A stretch of 64,000 nucleotides of DNA from an uncultured Flavobacteriaceae bacterium (GCA_947487895.1 CANKYF010000002.1:480500-544499); one strand, 5' to 3'. Numbered from the stretch's first letter, positions 33,720-42,938 are shown. Numbers and translations: made by a program. The notes: generated from the letters alone by a model not told the origin.

Positions 33720-35627
33720 CTACAAAGCATTATCCATAATATCTTGAACAACTTCTGGATTGAGTAACGTACTAGTATCACCTAAATTACTGGTGTCTTT
33801 ATGTGCAATTTTACGTAAAATACGTCTCATTATTTTTCCAGAACGTGTTTTAGGCAACCCGTTAGTAAATTGAATTTTATCTAATTTAGCAATAGGACCT
33901 ATATGCTCTGTAATAATTTGATTAATTTCTTTACGTAAGTTATCATGATTTCTACTTTCGCCTGTATCTTTTAAAATCACATAACCATATAGTGCATTTC
34001 CTTTTACATCATGCGGAAAACCAACTATAGCTGATTCTGCTACTGCAGGGTGTTCGTTTACAGCATCTTCAATGGGCGCCGTTCCTAAGTTATGACCAGA
34101 CACTATAATTACATCATCTACTCTACCAGTAATTCTATAATACCCAACCTCATCACGCAAAGCACCATCACCTGTAAAATACATGTTTTCAAAAGCAGAG
34201 AAATACGTATCCTTATAGCGCTGATGATTTCCCCAAATGGTTCTTGCCATACTTGGCCATGGAAATTTAACACATAAACGCCCATCAACTTGATTTCCTT
34301 TAATTTCTTCACCATTTTCATCCATTAAAGCGGGTTGAATACCAATAAATGGCAAAGTTGCATACGTTGGTTTTGTTGGTGTTACATATGGTATTGGGGT
34401 AATCATGATACCTCCTGTTTCGGTCTGCCACCAAGTATCAACTATTGGGCTTTTCTTTTTACCAATATTATCATTGTACCAATGCCATGCTTCCTCATTG
34501 ATAGGTTCACCAACAGAACCTAATGTTTTTAAAGATGATAAATCATACTTTTCAACCAATTCAGTACCTTGCTTTGCTAACGCTCTAATAGCCGTTGGCG
34601 CAGTATAAAACTGGTTAATTTTATGTTTTTCTACAATTTCCCAAAAACGTCCAAAATCTGGGTAACTTGGCACACCTTCAAACATAACTGTTGTTGCTCC
34701 ATTTGCTAATGGACCATAAACAATATAGCTATGGCCTGTAATCCAACCAATATCTGCCGTACACCAATAAATATCATTTTCTCTATATTGAAATACATTT
34801 TTAAACGTATATGCTGTATACACCATATAGCCAGCAGTTGAATGTACCATTCCTTTTGGCATCCCTGTTGAACCTGATGTATATAAAATGAATAAAGGGT
34901 CTTCGGCATTCATAACCTCAGCTTTACAATCAACAGAAGCAGCATCTAACAAAGGTTGTAACCATTTGTCTCTACCCTCTTCCATATGAATATCTGTTTT
35001 AATTCGCTTTGCAACTAAAACGCTTTCAACACAAGAGCAATCTTTTAAAGCTTCATCTACAATTCCTTTTAAGTCGATGGTTTTAGCCCCACGATAAGAT
35101 CCATCGCTAGTAATCACCATTTTACACTCAGAATCATTAATTCTGGTAGACAATGCTGTAGATGAAAATCCTGCAAATACCACAGAATGGATAGCGCCTA
35201 TTCTAGCACAAGCCAAAACTGATATTGCCAATTCTGGAATCATTGGTAAATAAATACAAACTCTATCTCCTTTACCTACACCTTGTTCTTTTAAAACATT
35301 GGCAAATTTGTTGACACGTTCAGACAGTTGATTGTATGTGATTTTTTCTGCTGCTTCGTTAGGATCATTAGGCTCAAATAAGATAGCTGTTTTATCACCT
35401 CTAGTGGCCAAATGTCTATCAATACAATTCTCTGTAATGTTTAATTGTGCCCCTTCAAACCATTTTACTTCAGGTTTGGTAAAATCCCAACTCAGTACTT
35501 TGTCCCATTTTTTTTGCCACATAAAATGTTCTTCGGCTATTTCCTCCCAAAAATTTTCGGGTTCTCTCACCGATTTTCTATATACCTGATAGTATTCTTC
35601 TAAATGTTTTATGTGGTAATTACTCAT
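33720..35627 (-). CDS. acs: Acetate--CoA ligase (acetyl-CoA synthetase)
   Basis: Activates acetate with ATP and CoA. The 635 residues are normal for Acs. The nucleotide motif YTSGSTGMPKGMVHS, the acetate-pocket DTWWQTETGG, YFTGDGA and the C-terminal TRSGKIMRR (Lys598, the lysine controlled by acetylation in other bacteria) are all present. It is transcribed in the same direction as the upstream acetate symporter (81-base gap) and converges with the exonuclease gene. Confidence 0.95.
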   Translation of the reverse strand: MSNYHIKHLEEYYQVYRKSVREPENFWEEIAEEHFMWQKKWDKVLSWDFTKPEVKWFEGAQLNITENCIDRHLATRGDKTAILFEPNDPNEAAEKITYNQLSERVNKFANVLKEQGVGKGDRVCIYLPMIPELAISVLACARIGAIHSVVFAGFSSTALSTRINDSECKMVITSDGSYRGAKTIDLKGIVDEALKDCSCVESVLVAKRIKTDIHMEEGRDKWLQPLLDAASVDCKAEVMNAEDPLFILYTSGSTGMPKGMVHSTAGYMVYTAYTFKNVFQYRENDIYWCTADIGWITGHSYIVYGPLANGATTVMFEGVPSYPDFGRFWEIVEKHKINQFYTAPTAIRALAKQGTELVEKYDLSSLKTLGSVGEPINEEAWHWYNDNIGKKKSPIVDTWWQTETGGIMITPIPYVTPTKPTYATLPFIGIQPALMDENGEEIKGNQVDGRLCVKFPWPSMARTIWGNHQRYKDTYFSAFENMYFTGDGALRDEVGYYRITGRVDDVIIVSGHNLGTAPIEDAVNEHPAVAESAIVGFPHDVKGNALYGYVILKDTGESRNHDNLRKEINQIITEHIGPIAKLDKIQFTNGLPKTRSGKIMRRILRKIAHKDTSNLGDTSTLLNPEVVQDIMDNAL

Positions 35628-35708
35628 ATTTTCTTTATGAAATTTAAACGGATAACAAAAGTGTGCTCGAAAATAACTAATTAAATTCTAACTACTAAAT
35701 TTAAAAAA

Positions 35709-37430
35709 TTAATGGTTAACAGCTTCTCCTGCTCCACTAGGTATTCTAATATTTTCTACAATGTCTTGAACATCTTCTGGTGGTGCTTTTGTAAATTTCA
35801 TTACTACAATGGAAACTATAAAGTTTAATACCATTGCTACGGTTCCAAAGCCTTCAGGAGAAATTCCAAACCACCATTCACTTTTATCTGGCAACACGTC
35901 ATCAAACCAACCTAGTTTAAACTTCATCATGTATAATAACATAGACATAATGCCAACGACCATACCTGTAATAGCACCTTCTTTATTCATTCGCTTATAG
36001 AAAATACCCAAAATAATGGCTGGGAAAAAAGAAGCGGCTGCCAAACCAAAAGCTAAAGCCACAACAGCTGCCACAAAACCAGGCGGATGAATACCGTAAT
36101 AACCAGCAACAAACACTGCTCCAACAGCCGATAGACGTGCTGCTAACAATTCTCCTTTTTCGGAAATAGAAGGCTTTATCACTTTTTTAATCAAATCATG
36201 TGATACAGATGCAGAAATTACTAACAATAAACCTGCTGCTGTAGATAGAGCTGCTGCTAATCCGCCCGCAGCAACTAATGCAATAACCCAATCAGGTAAT
36301 ATGGCAATTTCTGGATTAGCCAATACCATAATGTCTCTATCAACAATTAATTCATTTTTATGAGGATCTGCTAAATATTGAATACTACCGTCTTTATTTT
36401 TATCTTCAAAATTTATCAATCCTGTAGTTTCCCATTTTTTAAACCATTCTGGCATTTCAGAATAAGGCTTATTAGAAACCGTTTCAATCATATTAGTTCT
36501 TGCAAAAACTGCCACTGCAGGTGCTGTAGTATAAAGCAATACGATAAGTAGTAATGCTATACCTGCAGATTTTCTTGCATCCTTAACTTTTTTCACTGTA
36601 AAAAATCGTACTATAACATGTGGCAATCCTGCTGTACCTACCATTAATGCAAGTGTAATAGCAAATATATCTATAGTAGATTTAGAGCCTTCGGTATATT
36701 CAGCAAAACCTAATTCTGTACTTAATCCGTCCAATTTATCTAATAAATATGTTCCAGAGCCATCGTTCAGTTCACTACCAAAACCTAATTGTGGTATGGG
36801 ATTTCCCGTCATTTGAAACGAAATAAATATAGCAGGTACCATGAAAGCAAAAATGAGTACACAATATTGTGCCACTTGCGTATAAGTTATTCCTTTCATA
36901 CCTCCTAAAACAGCATAAAATAGGACGATAAGCATTCCAATGATAACACCAGTATTAATATCAACTTCCAAAAAACGAGAAAATACTATGCCTACCCCTC
37001 TCATCTGCCCTGCTACATAAGTAAAAGACACTATGAGTGCACAAAATACAGCAACAATCCGCGCCGTTTTAGAATAATATCTATCACCAATAAAATCAGG
37101 AACCGTAAACTTTCCAAACTTTCGCAGATAAGGTGCTAACAGTAGCGCTAAGAGTACATAACCACCTGTCCATCCCATTAAATACACTGCCCCATCATAA
37201 CCTGCAAAAGAAATAATACCCGCCATCGAAATAAAAGAGGCGGCACTCATCCAATCCGCAGCAGTTGCCATACCATTTGCCCAAGGAGAAACGCCTCCTC
37301 CTGCAACGTAAAAATCCTTTGTAGAATTCGCTCTAGACCAAATTGCAATGCCTATGTACAGAGCAAATGTTATTCCTACTAGAATATATGTCCAATTTTG
37401 TACTCCAAGTAAACTAATCGTCATATCCAT
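35709..37430 (-). CDS. actP: Cation/acetate symporter (sodium:solute symporter family)
   Basis: A 573-residue membrane protein with about 13 helices. The ActP features are AGGGVSPWANGMATAADWMSAASF near the N-terminus, and GGLAAALSTAAGLLLVISAS in the core. Unlike E. coli ActP it has a long hydrophilic insert (about 285-370), probably facing the periplasm. It takes up acetate and feeds Acs. The start overlaps the DUF4212 gene end by 17 bases. Confidence 0.92.
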   Translation of the reverse strand: MDMTISLLGVQNWTYILVGITFALYIGIAIWSRANSTKDFYVAGGGVSPWANGMATAADWMSAASFISMAGIISFAGYDGAVYLMGWTGGYVLLALLLAPYLRKFGKFTVPDFIGDRYYSKTARIVAVFCALIVSFTYVAGQMRGVGIVFSRFLEVDINTGVIIGMLIVLFYAVLGGMKGITYTQVAQYCVLIFAFMVPAIFISFQMTGNPIPQLGFGSELNDGSGTYLLDKLDGLSTELGFAEYTEGSKSTIDIFAITLALMVGTAGLPHVIVRFFTVKKVKDARKSAGIALLLIVLLYTTAPAVAVFARTNMIETVSNKPYSEMPEWFKKWETTGLINFEDKNKDGSIQYLADPHKNELIVDRDIMVLANPEIAILPDWVIALVAAGGLAAALSTAAGLLLVISASVSHDLIKKVIKPSISEKGELLAARLSAVGAVFVAGYYGIHPPGFVAAVVALAFGLAAASFFPAIILGIFYKRMNKEGAITGMVVGIMSMLLYMMKFKLGWFDDVLPDKSEWWFGISPEGFGTVAMVLNFIVSIVVMKFTKAPPEDVQDIVENIRIPSGAGEAVNH

Positions 37431-37671
37431 ATTTTTTATCTAATTTGTTCATTAATCTTACATAAACAAAAATTAGAATTACGAACACGTACATTGCTCC
37501 TTGTTGCGCAAACCAAAAACCTAATTTAAAGCCTCCAATTTTAATTTCATTAAGTTCATCTTTAAATAGAATACCTGCTCCATAGGATACAAAAAACCAT
37601 ATAGAAAGTAAAATTAGGACATACCGAATATTATCTTTCCAATAAGCCGTTGCTTTGTTTTTTTTAGTCAT
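37414..37671 (-). CDS. DUF4212 protein, small partner of the acetate symporter
   Basis: An 85-residue protein with two membrane helices (about 13-35 and 51-72). The motifs YWKDNIRYVLILLSIWF and GFWFAQQGAMYVFVILIF identify DUF4212 (YjcH-like function), a family encoded just upstream of ActP-type symporters. The 17-base overlap with actP indicates coupled translation. It likely helps assembly or activity of the symporter. Confidence 0.88.
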   Translation of the reverse strand: MTKKNKATAYWKDNIRYVLILLSIWFFVSYGAGILFKDELNEIKIGGFKLGFWFAQQGAMYVFVILIFVYVRLMNKLDKKYGYDD

Positions 37672-37735
37672 ACATTAGTTAGTTAATTGTACCTAAAGAT
37701 ATAAAAACGTATTTTTAAATTAAATATACTTTACA

Positions 37736-38107
37736 ATGGCCTACGATGAATTTTTAGCAGACCGCATTCGAAATCAATTAAAAGAGAAGAAAGCCAATTT
37801 CTCTGAATTAAAAATGATGGGTGGTTTATGCTTTAAATTAGATAACAAAATGCTTTGCGGTATTCATATTGATAAAAAATATGGAGATAGTCTATTAATG
37901 GCTAGAATTGGCGAATCTGTTTATATAAAAGAACTTGGAAAACCCAACTGCTTACCAATGGACTTAACTGGTCGTCCTATGAAAGGTTATATTTTTGTGA
38001 CTCCTGATGGTTTTGATTCTGAAGATGATTTAAGCTACTGGCTAGACTTATGTATTGCATTTAATCCTTTAGCAAAAGCTAGCAAGTCAAGAAAAAAGAA
38101 ACGTTGA
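37736..38107 (+). CDS. TfoX/Sxy N-terminal domain protein
   Basis: A 123-residue protein made of the TfoX N-terminal domain only, with the motif KKMMGGLCFKLDNKMLCGI-like region (residues about 27-44), followed by RPMKGYIFV and a basic tail. In gammaproteobacteria TfoX controls competence; the stand-alone N-terminal form is common in other phyla and its role there is unclear. Divergent from DUF4212/actP with a 64-base shared promoter region. Confidence 0.82.
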   Translation: MAYDEFLADRIRNQLKEKKANFSELKMMGGLCFKLDNKMLCGIHIDKKYGDSLLMARIGESVYIKELGKPNCLPMDLTGRPMKGYIFVTPDGFDSEDDLSYWLDLCIAFNPLAKASKSRKKKR

Positions 38108-38183
38108 GATTTTTTTGAGTTGAAAAAGGAGCTTGTAGAATAAAAGTTAAGTTATAATTAAGCTTTTCCTATGAGCAAGTCAC

Positions 38184-38191
38184 TAAGTTTG
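38184..38191 (+). promoter_or_regulatory. -7 box of the first GH16 gene
   Basis: TAAGTTTG matches TAnnTTTG, 23 bases upstream of the ATG at 38215. Confidence 0.4.
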
Positions 38192-38214
38192 GAATATCTA
38201 AACTAAAATTGATC

Positions 38215-39348
38215 ATGAGTTTCAATAAATTTCTTACTCTCCTATTCATCATAAATATTTATAGCGGATTTTCGCAAACTGAAAACATTGCAACTTTACC
38301 GTTGCCAGAGCATTTACAAAATGATACAGAATGGGAATTTCAGGAAGAGTTTTCAGATGATTTTAATTATACTTTTCAACCTCAAAATAAGAAAACCAAT
38401 TTTGGAGATGGCAAATGGTATAACTTTTATCAAAGTAGATGGGATGGCCCAGGAACTACCTATTGGAAATACAATCATGTGTCTGTAGATGGAAATGATT
38501 TAATTATAAAAGCTTCTAGATGGAAAGGTAAACATGAAGAAGCTCCTAAAGCTTACGCATTTAATAAAATGAACAAACCTAAAGGCGGGGTTAGTGCTGG
38601 TTGTATTACTTCAAATAAACAAGTTATATACCCCATATTTATTGAAGCTAAAAGTAGTGTAGCAAATATTGTTTTAGCATCTGATGTTTGGTTATTAAGC
38701 CCAGATGCTACCCAAGAAATTGATATCATGGAATGCTACGGAGGAAGAGGTTACGGTAACTCTTATTTTGCAAAATACATACATGTAAGTCATCATTCAT
38801 TTATAAGAAGACCATTTACAGATTATCAACCTAAAGACAGCGGGTCATGGTACTACAAAAAAGGTGTAAAAAGTTGGGGAGAATATTGCTGGAATAAAGG
38901 TGATAGAAAATATGTTAGAACAGGTGTATATTGGAAATCTCCAGTGCATTTTGAGTATTACATTGATGGAGATTTAGTACGCGTACTTTATGACAAGGCA
39001 GTTGCTACGAAAGTAAATGGTAAATGGAGATACGAGTATCCTACCATGAACAATGGAAAATTAAGTTCTTATAATGGTAAGCATGATCTAGTTTTCTTTA
39101 GTAAAACAAACACCTATTCTTTTGAAGAGTTAAAAAAAGCTAGCAACAAATCTTCAGTAAGCATTATAGACCCTTATAAATATCAAGGAGGAAAAGGTTA
39201 TACAAAGCCTTTAAATATTATTATTAATTTAGAATCTCAAGACTGGCATGTAGAGGCTGGTAGAACGCCTTCTACTAGAGACTTAAATAATCCTGAAAAA
39301 AACACAATGAAAGTAGATTGGTTTAGGGTGTTTAAGCCTAAAGAATAG
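38215..39348 (+). CDS. Secreted GH16 endo-galactanase (agarase/porphyranase type)
   Basis: A 377-residue glycoside hydrolase of family 16. The ATG at 38215 gives a clean signal peptide (MSFNKFLTLLFIINIYSGFSQ). The catalytic motif TQEIDIMECYGG holds nucleophile Glu168, Asp170 and acid/base Glu173. HVSHHSFIRRPFTDYQPKD is typical of the beta-agarase/beta-porphyranase branch acting on red-algal galactans. It has no lectin module or T9SS sorting domain, so it is periplasmic or freely secreted. A second GH16 at 56829 shares the same core. Exact substrate undecided. Confidence 0.85.
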   Translation: MSFNKFLTLLFIINIYSGFSQTENIATLPLPEHLQNDTEWEFQEEFSDDFNYTFQPQNKKTNFGDGKWYNFYQSRWDGPGTTYWKYNHVSVDGNDLIIKASRWKGKHEEAPKAYAFNKMNKPKGGVSAGCITSNKQVIYPIFIEAKSSVANIVLASDVWLLSPDATQEIDIMECYGGRGYGNSYFAKYIHVSHHSFIRRPFTDYQPKDSGSWYYKKGVKSWGEYCWNKGDRKYVRTGVYWKSPVHFEYYIDGDLVRVLYDKAVATKVNGKWRYEYPTMNNGKLSSYNGKHDLVFFSKTNTYSFEELKKASNKSSVSIIDPYKYQGGKGYTKPLNIIINLESQDWHVEAGRTPSTRDLNNPEKNTMKVDWFRVFKPKE

Positions 39349-39375
39349 AATCTGGAATTTGTAAAAATCAGCTAT

Positions 39376-39413
39376 AAAAAAACCTCATAAATACGAATAT
39401 TTATGAGGTTTTT
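39376..39413. terminator. Hairpin terminator between GH16 and VOC genes
   Basis: A perfect stem of about 16 bp (39378-39393 with 39398-39413) is closed by the tetraloop CGAA and centred on AACCTCATAAATA. A and T runs on both ends allow use by the two convergent genes. Confidence 0.88.
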
Positions 39414-39435
39414 GTTTTACTATAGTGTTGTTATA

Positions 39436-39972
39436 CTAATCCCATGCAGATAAACCAACAATTTCTCCGTTTGGTCCTACAAAGAATGTATATTTATCAC
39501 GAGCGTAGTTCTCGTTTTCTAACTCATAGCCTTCAGCTTTCAACTTATCTCCAATAGTTTTAATATCATTTACCTTAAGCATGAAGTGGTTATGGTTTGT
39601 ATTTCCAATTGGTCCTACGGTATTCCAGAATTCTGGAGCCGTTAAAGACAAGCTTATCACTAAATCGTCAGCCTTTAATTTCATAACTAACATTCCTTCA
39701 AGTCCTGGTCCATGAAGTATTTTTGCATCAAACATTTTAAAACCAAGAATCTCACGATATAATTTCAAAGTTTTTTCTAGTTGCAATACATGTACACAGA
39801 GATTTTTTAAGCCTGTAACTCTTGCTACAGAATTGTCCTCTTTAGGAGCATCCGAGTTTTGCGCATAACTAGAGGAAGTAACCAATAGCATAAAAATAGC
39901 AATTAAACTGCATTTAACAAGGTTAGACCAAATGTCACAACTCTTTTTGTTATTGTTAATATTAATTTTCAT
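39436..39972 (-). CDS. Exported VOC-fold (glyoxalase/bleomycin-resistance type) protein
   Basis: A 178-residue protein with an N-terminal signal (hydrophobic core CSLIAIFMLLVTSSSYAQ) and one VOC domain. Metal ligands are suggested by LCVHVLQLEKTLKLYREILGF (His), the NHNHFMLKV strand and the C-terminal GPNGEIVGL (Glu). VOC proteins are normally cytoplasmic, so an exported one is unusual. Substrate unknown. It converges with the GH16 gene across a shared terminator. Confidence 0.8.
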   Translation of the reverse strand: MKININNNKKSCDIWSNLVKCSLIAIFMLLVTSSSYAQNSDAPKEDNSVARVTGLKNLCVHVLQLEKTLKLYREILGFKMFDAKILHGPGLEGMLVMKLKADDLVISLSLTAPEFWNTVGPIGNTNHNHFMLKVNDIKTIGDKLKAEGYELENENYARDKYTFFVGPNGEIVGLSAWD

Positions 39973-40260
39973 GATAAATTAGAAAAATTTTTAATGTACT
40001 TAGTTCATAATTTAGTGAAACTTATGAAAAAAATATAAATAAAACGCTGCTTTTATAGATTATTAGAGTTGTATAAGCTTTTAATTAATTAGACATAAAC
40101 TTTACAAGGTACTCAAAGTATAAACATTCAATAACATATTTATTTACGAGAAAACAAACAAAAAATTAAGCCTTAATGCAGGGAAAAACCTTTAAAAAAG
40201 TAATGTTTATCCATTCTCAAAAATGAGAAAAAATGTTTTCTTTTGCTTTAAATAATAGAA

Positions 40261-40518
40261 ATGAAAAACAGATACTTATTTTTTGGATTAATTCTTATCT
40301 CTTCTTTATTAAATTATTCATGTGATTCTGATCCATGTGATGAAGGATATACACAAGTAGAACAAAATGGTTCTTTTATTTGTCTTCCAGATTTTTTAGC
40401 AGGAATTGAAAAATCAAATGAATATGGTAATACATTTTATCATAAAAAACATGGGGTTATTACATTTGAAAAGGGACAATGGACCAATGAATTTGGAGAA
40501 AAATTGACTGATTTATAA
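40261..40518 (+). CDS. Small Cys-rich lipoprotein
   Basis: An 85-residue protein with a lipoprotein signal (MKNRYLFFGLILISSLLNYSC, lipidated Cys21). It is followed by CDSDPCDEGYTQVEQNGSF, a fragment like half of an EGF-type or bacterial lipoprotein CDxxCDEG motif often seen at the start of Bacteroidota surface proteins, then a short Gly/Lys region. No further domain. Probably an outer-membrane-anchored small protein of unknown role, with its own terminator. Confidence 0.65.
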   Translation: MKNRYLFFGLILISSLLNYSCDSDPCDEGYTQVEQNGSFICLPDFLAGIEKSNEYGNTFYHKKHGVITFEKGQWTNEFGEKLTDL

Positions 40519-40565
40519 CAATCATCAAATAATCAAGCTATTTATTCACATATACATACTAAAAG

Positions 40566-40597
40566 TAAAAAGATCTCATATAAATGAGGTCTTTTTT
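40566..40597 (+). terminator. Hairpin terminator
   Basis: AAAGATCTCAT pairs with ATGAGGTCTTT (one G-T pair) around ATAA, followed by T6. It lies 50 bases after the small lipoprotein gene and just before the convergent glucokinase gene. Confidence 0.75.
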
Positions 40598-40632
40598 ATG
40601 ATTTAAAGTCTAAAACTTATAACAAAATCCCA

Positions 40633-41382
40633 TTAATCCTTAGGTATTTCATGTAAAGCTGCTACTGCAGCTCCAATAATACCAGCATGATTGCCAAGTT
40701 CTGCAGGAATAACAGGTGTTTTTATTTTAATTTGTTTCTTGTAAGTATCAAAATCTTTAGAGCTACCACCACCTAAAATAATTAAATCTGGGCATGTAAT
40801 AATCTCCACTAATTGTAAAAACTTATTAAAACGCTTTCCCCAATCCTTATAACTTAAACCATCTCTTTCTTTAGCTGCATTAGAAGCATACGCTTCTATT
40901 TTTTTGTATTTTTTATAAGGTATTTGTCCTAGTTCAAAATTAGGTAAGAGTTCTCCATTAAAAAATGCACCACTACCTAACCCTGTGCCTATGGTGATCA
41001 TCATTACCAACCCTTGTTTGCCTTTACCAATGCCATAATTCATTACGGCATAACCAGCAGCATCGGCATCGTTAATAACAGTAACTGGCAACCCTGTAGC
41101 TTCAGAAAACAATGCTTTGGCATTTACTCCTAGCCAATCTTTATGTAGATTACCCGTAGACATACACACACCATGTTTTATAATAGTTGGAAATCCTACG
41201 CCTACTGGTCCACTATAATCAAAATGGTCTACAATGTCCTTAAAAACTTTAGCCATGTCTTTAGGCTTTTTAGATTTTGGTGTAGGTATTCTAAAGCGTT
41301 CGGTAAGCATTTCACCAGTTAGTGAGTTTACAATAGCACCTTTCATACCAGAGCCACCTATATCTATTCCAAGAACATTCAT
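40633..41382 (-). CDS. ppgK: Polyphosphate glucokinase (ROK family)
   Basis: A 249-residue ROK-fold kinase that phosphorylates glucose with polyphosphate or ATP. The phosphate loop GIDIGGSGMKG is at the start, the catalytic NDADAAGYA follows, and ITIGTGLGSGAFFNGELLPN is typical of polyphosphate glucokinases, which lack the ROK zinc motif CxCGxxGC, as here. ELGQIPYKKYKK matches the expected substrate-site helix. Monocistronic, with a -7 box 23 bases upstream of the start. Confidence 0.88.
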   Translation of the reverse strand: MNVLGIDIGGSGMKGAIVNSLTGEMLTERFRIPTPKSKKPKDMAKVFKDIVDHFDYSGPVGVGFPTIIKHGVCMSTGNLHKDWLGVNAKALFSEATGLPVTVINDADAAGYAVMNYGIGKGKQGLVMMITIGTGLGSGAFFNGELLPNFELGQIPYKKYKKIEAYASNAAKERDGLSYKDWGKRFNKFLQLVEIITCPDLIILGGGSSKDFDTYKKQIKIKTPVIPAELGNHAGIIGAAVAALHEIPKD

Positions 41383-41680
41383 GTGTGTGTTTTTAAAAAT
41401 CTGTCAAAAATAAGAAAAGTAAATTTTGTGGGGTTTGTCATTCTGAACACAGTGAAGAATCTCTTCTTATGAATACTCATTTAAAAACTTATTCTGTTGA
41501 TAATCTTGTATTTTTTATTGATAATTATGTTTACAACTTTTCTTTCTTATTGTAGTAAATATTTTATTTGAAACTAACTTAGCTTACAAGTGCTGAACTA
41601 GTTTCTGCATTAACTAATTTAGTTTGTTGAAACAGAACTTTGTTTTTGCGTTGAGCATAATTAATACTAAAATCTTCTAA
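41383..41680. other. 298-base intergenic region with a dispersed repeat fragment
   Basis: It contains the ppgK promoter box and, at about 41437-41467, the fragment TTGTCATTCTGAACACAGTG followed by AAGAATCTCTTC, a copy of the dispersed intergenic family. The rest is AT-rich leader upstream of the DUF4062-like gene with no ORF. Confidence 0.55.
41405..41412 (-). promoter_or_regulatory. -7 box of ppgK
   Basis: On the minus strand TATTTTTG matches TAnnTTTG, 22 bases upstream of the ppgK start codon. Confidence 0.4.
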
Positions 41681-42853
41681 GTGAAAGATATTAAACAAAT
41701 AAACCTATTTATCTCTTGTCCTGGTGATATTAAAGATGAAATAAACTCTATTGAGGTAATAGTAAAAGAAATAAACAAAACCTTTGGTGAGATTAGTAAT
41801 TTTAAAATACAAATTGTCCACTGGAATGAAGATACATATACTGATATTGGAGAAGACGGTCAAGAAATAATAAATAATCAAATTGATTATGATATACTAA
41901 TTGGAATACTATGGATGAAATTAGGAACCCCAACTAAAAGGGATAAATCAGGAACGGTAGAAGAAATTAATAGGGCAGTTAAAAACCCTAAAAAACAACA
42001 ATTAATTTATTTTAAAACTGCTACACCAAATAATTTAAATTTAATAAACACCTCTGAGTTAAATGACATAATGTTATTTAAAAAAGAACTTTCCAATAAA
42101 CTTTTGTATAAAGAATTTGAAAGTATTGAAAAGTTTGAGACATTGTTCCGTTTAAATTTATCAAGTTTAATAAAAGATAAATTTATAGGTGAGCAAAAGT
42201 CTGATGAAAACTCAACAGAAATAAGTTTACCTAATAAAGATGTTAAATATCAAAATATAGTTTCATTAATTAACGAGATCGAGAGTTCAACCAAAGGTGA
42301 TTTTGAAGGTTTAGATATCTTTGAGATTAATGAGAATGGATATGATTGTTTTGATAAAATTACCAATAACTTAACAACACTAACAGGGTACCTCAATAAA
42401 CTAACAGTTAATTTAAACAATGGTACAGAAGAGATTAATAAGGCAAATAATATTAAGGATACCAGACTAAAATTATCTAGAGCAAAAAAAGTTGTAAATC
42501 TGCTTTCTAACGAACTAGACGAATTTAATGATGAAATAAATTCTGAGTTACCCAATTTCTCTAAAAATTTAAAAGAAGTTGGGAAGACTACTTCCGATAT
42601 ATTTTTGACCTTGAGATCCTACAGTGAGGCAGATGAATATAATATAGAATCAAATACCATAGCATTTCGAGATTCAATGGAAAATGCAATGAATTCAACA
42701 GCAGAGATGCTAAAAGAGGTTATGAAGTGGCCTCCAATAAATTTAAAATTTAATACAAGCAAAAGAAATACAGAAGTAACTTTAAAAGATTTGACTAAAG
42801 AATTAATGTTTGGATTGACATTGATTGATGAAGCTCTTGAAAGTGAAAGTTAA
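41681..42853 (+). CDS. DUF4062-like protein with helical C-terminus, possible defence gene
   Basis: A 390-residue protein using a GTG start (no in-frame ATG before codon 78). The N-terminal about 120 residues match the DUF4062 pattern: INLFISCPGDIKDEINSIEV, a strand QIVHWNEDTYTD, then DYDILIGILWMKLGTPT and GTVEEINRAV. DUF4062 is TIR/SLOG-like and commonly occurs in STAND-type sensors and predicted phage-defence proteins. The rest (about 175-390) is Asn/Glu-rich and mostly helical, with coiled-coil stretches and no nuclease or ATPase motif. It is alone, flanked by repeat-like DNA. A defence role is inference. Confidence 0.65.
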   Translation: MKDIKQINLFISCPGDIKDEINSIEVIVKEINKTFGEISNFKIQIVHWNEDTYTDIGEDGQEIINNQIDYDILIGILWMKLGTPTKRDKSGTVEEINRAVKNPKKQQLIYFKTATPNNLNLINTSELNDIMLFKKELSNKLLYKEFESIEKFETLFRLNLSSLIKDKFIGEQKSDENSTEISLPNKDVKYQNIVSLINEIESSTKGDFEGLDIFEINENGYDCFDKITNNLTTLTGYLNKLTVNLNNGTEEINKANNIKDTRLKLSRAKKVVNLLSNELDEFNDEINSELPNFSKNLKEVGKTTSDIFLTLRSYSEADEYNIESNTIAFRDSMENAMNSTAEMLKEVMKWPPINLKFNTSKRNTEVTLKDLTKELMFGLTLIDEALESES

Positions 42854-42938
42854 CTATACGCGACTAGTGGTTTGGTTGCTTTTTTTTTTAAAATAGACCA
42901 CAAGCTAAAAACTTGAGGTAACAATTCAACAGATAAAA

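Noticed and set aside
34335..34909. Several overlapping short ORFs inside acs on both strands
   Set aside because: All are within the conserved Acs frame and lack any motif.
37736..38107. Competence regulator role for the TfoX-like gene
   Set aside because: Only the N-terminal domain is present and no competence genes are nearby, so the name is kept to the domain.
38215..39348. Naming the GH16 enzyme a porphyranase or carrageenase
   Set aside because: The catalytic motif and DYQPKD block fit several galactan-degrading subfamilies, so only GH16 galactanase is supported.
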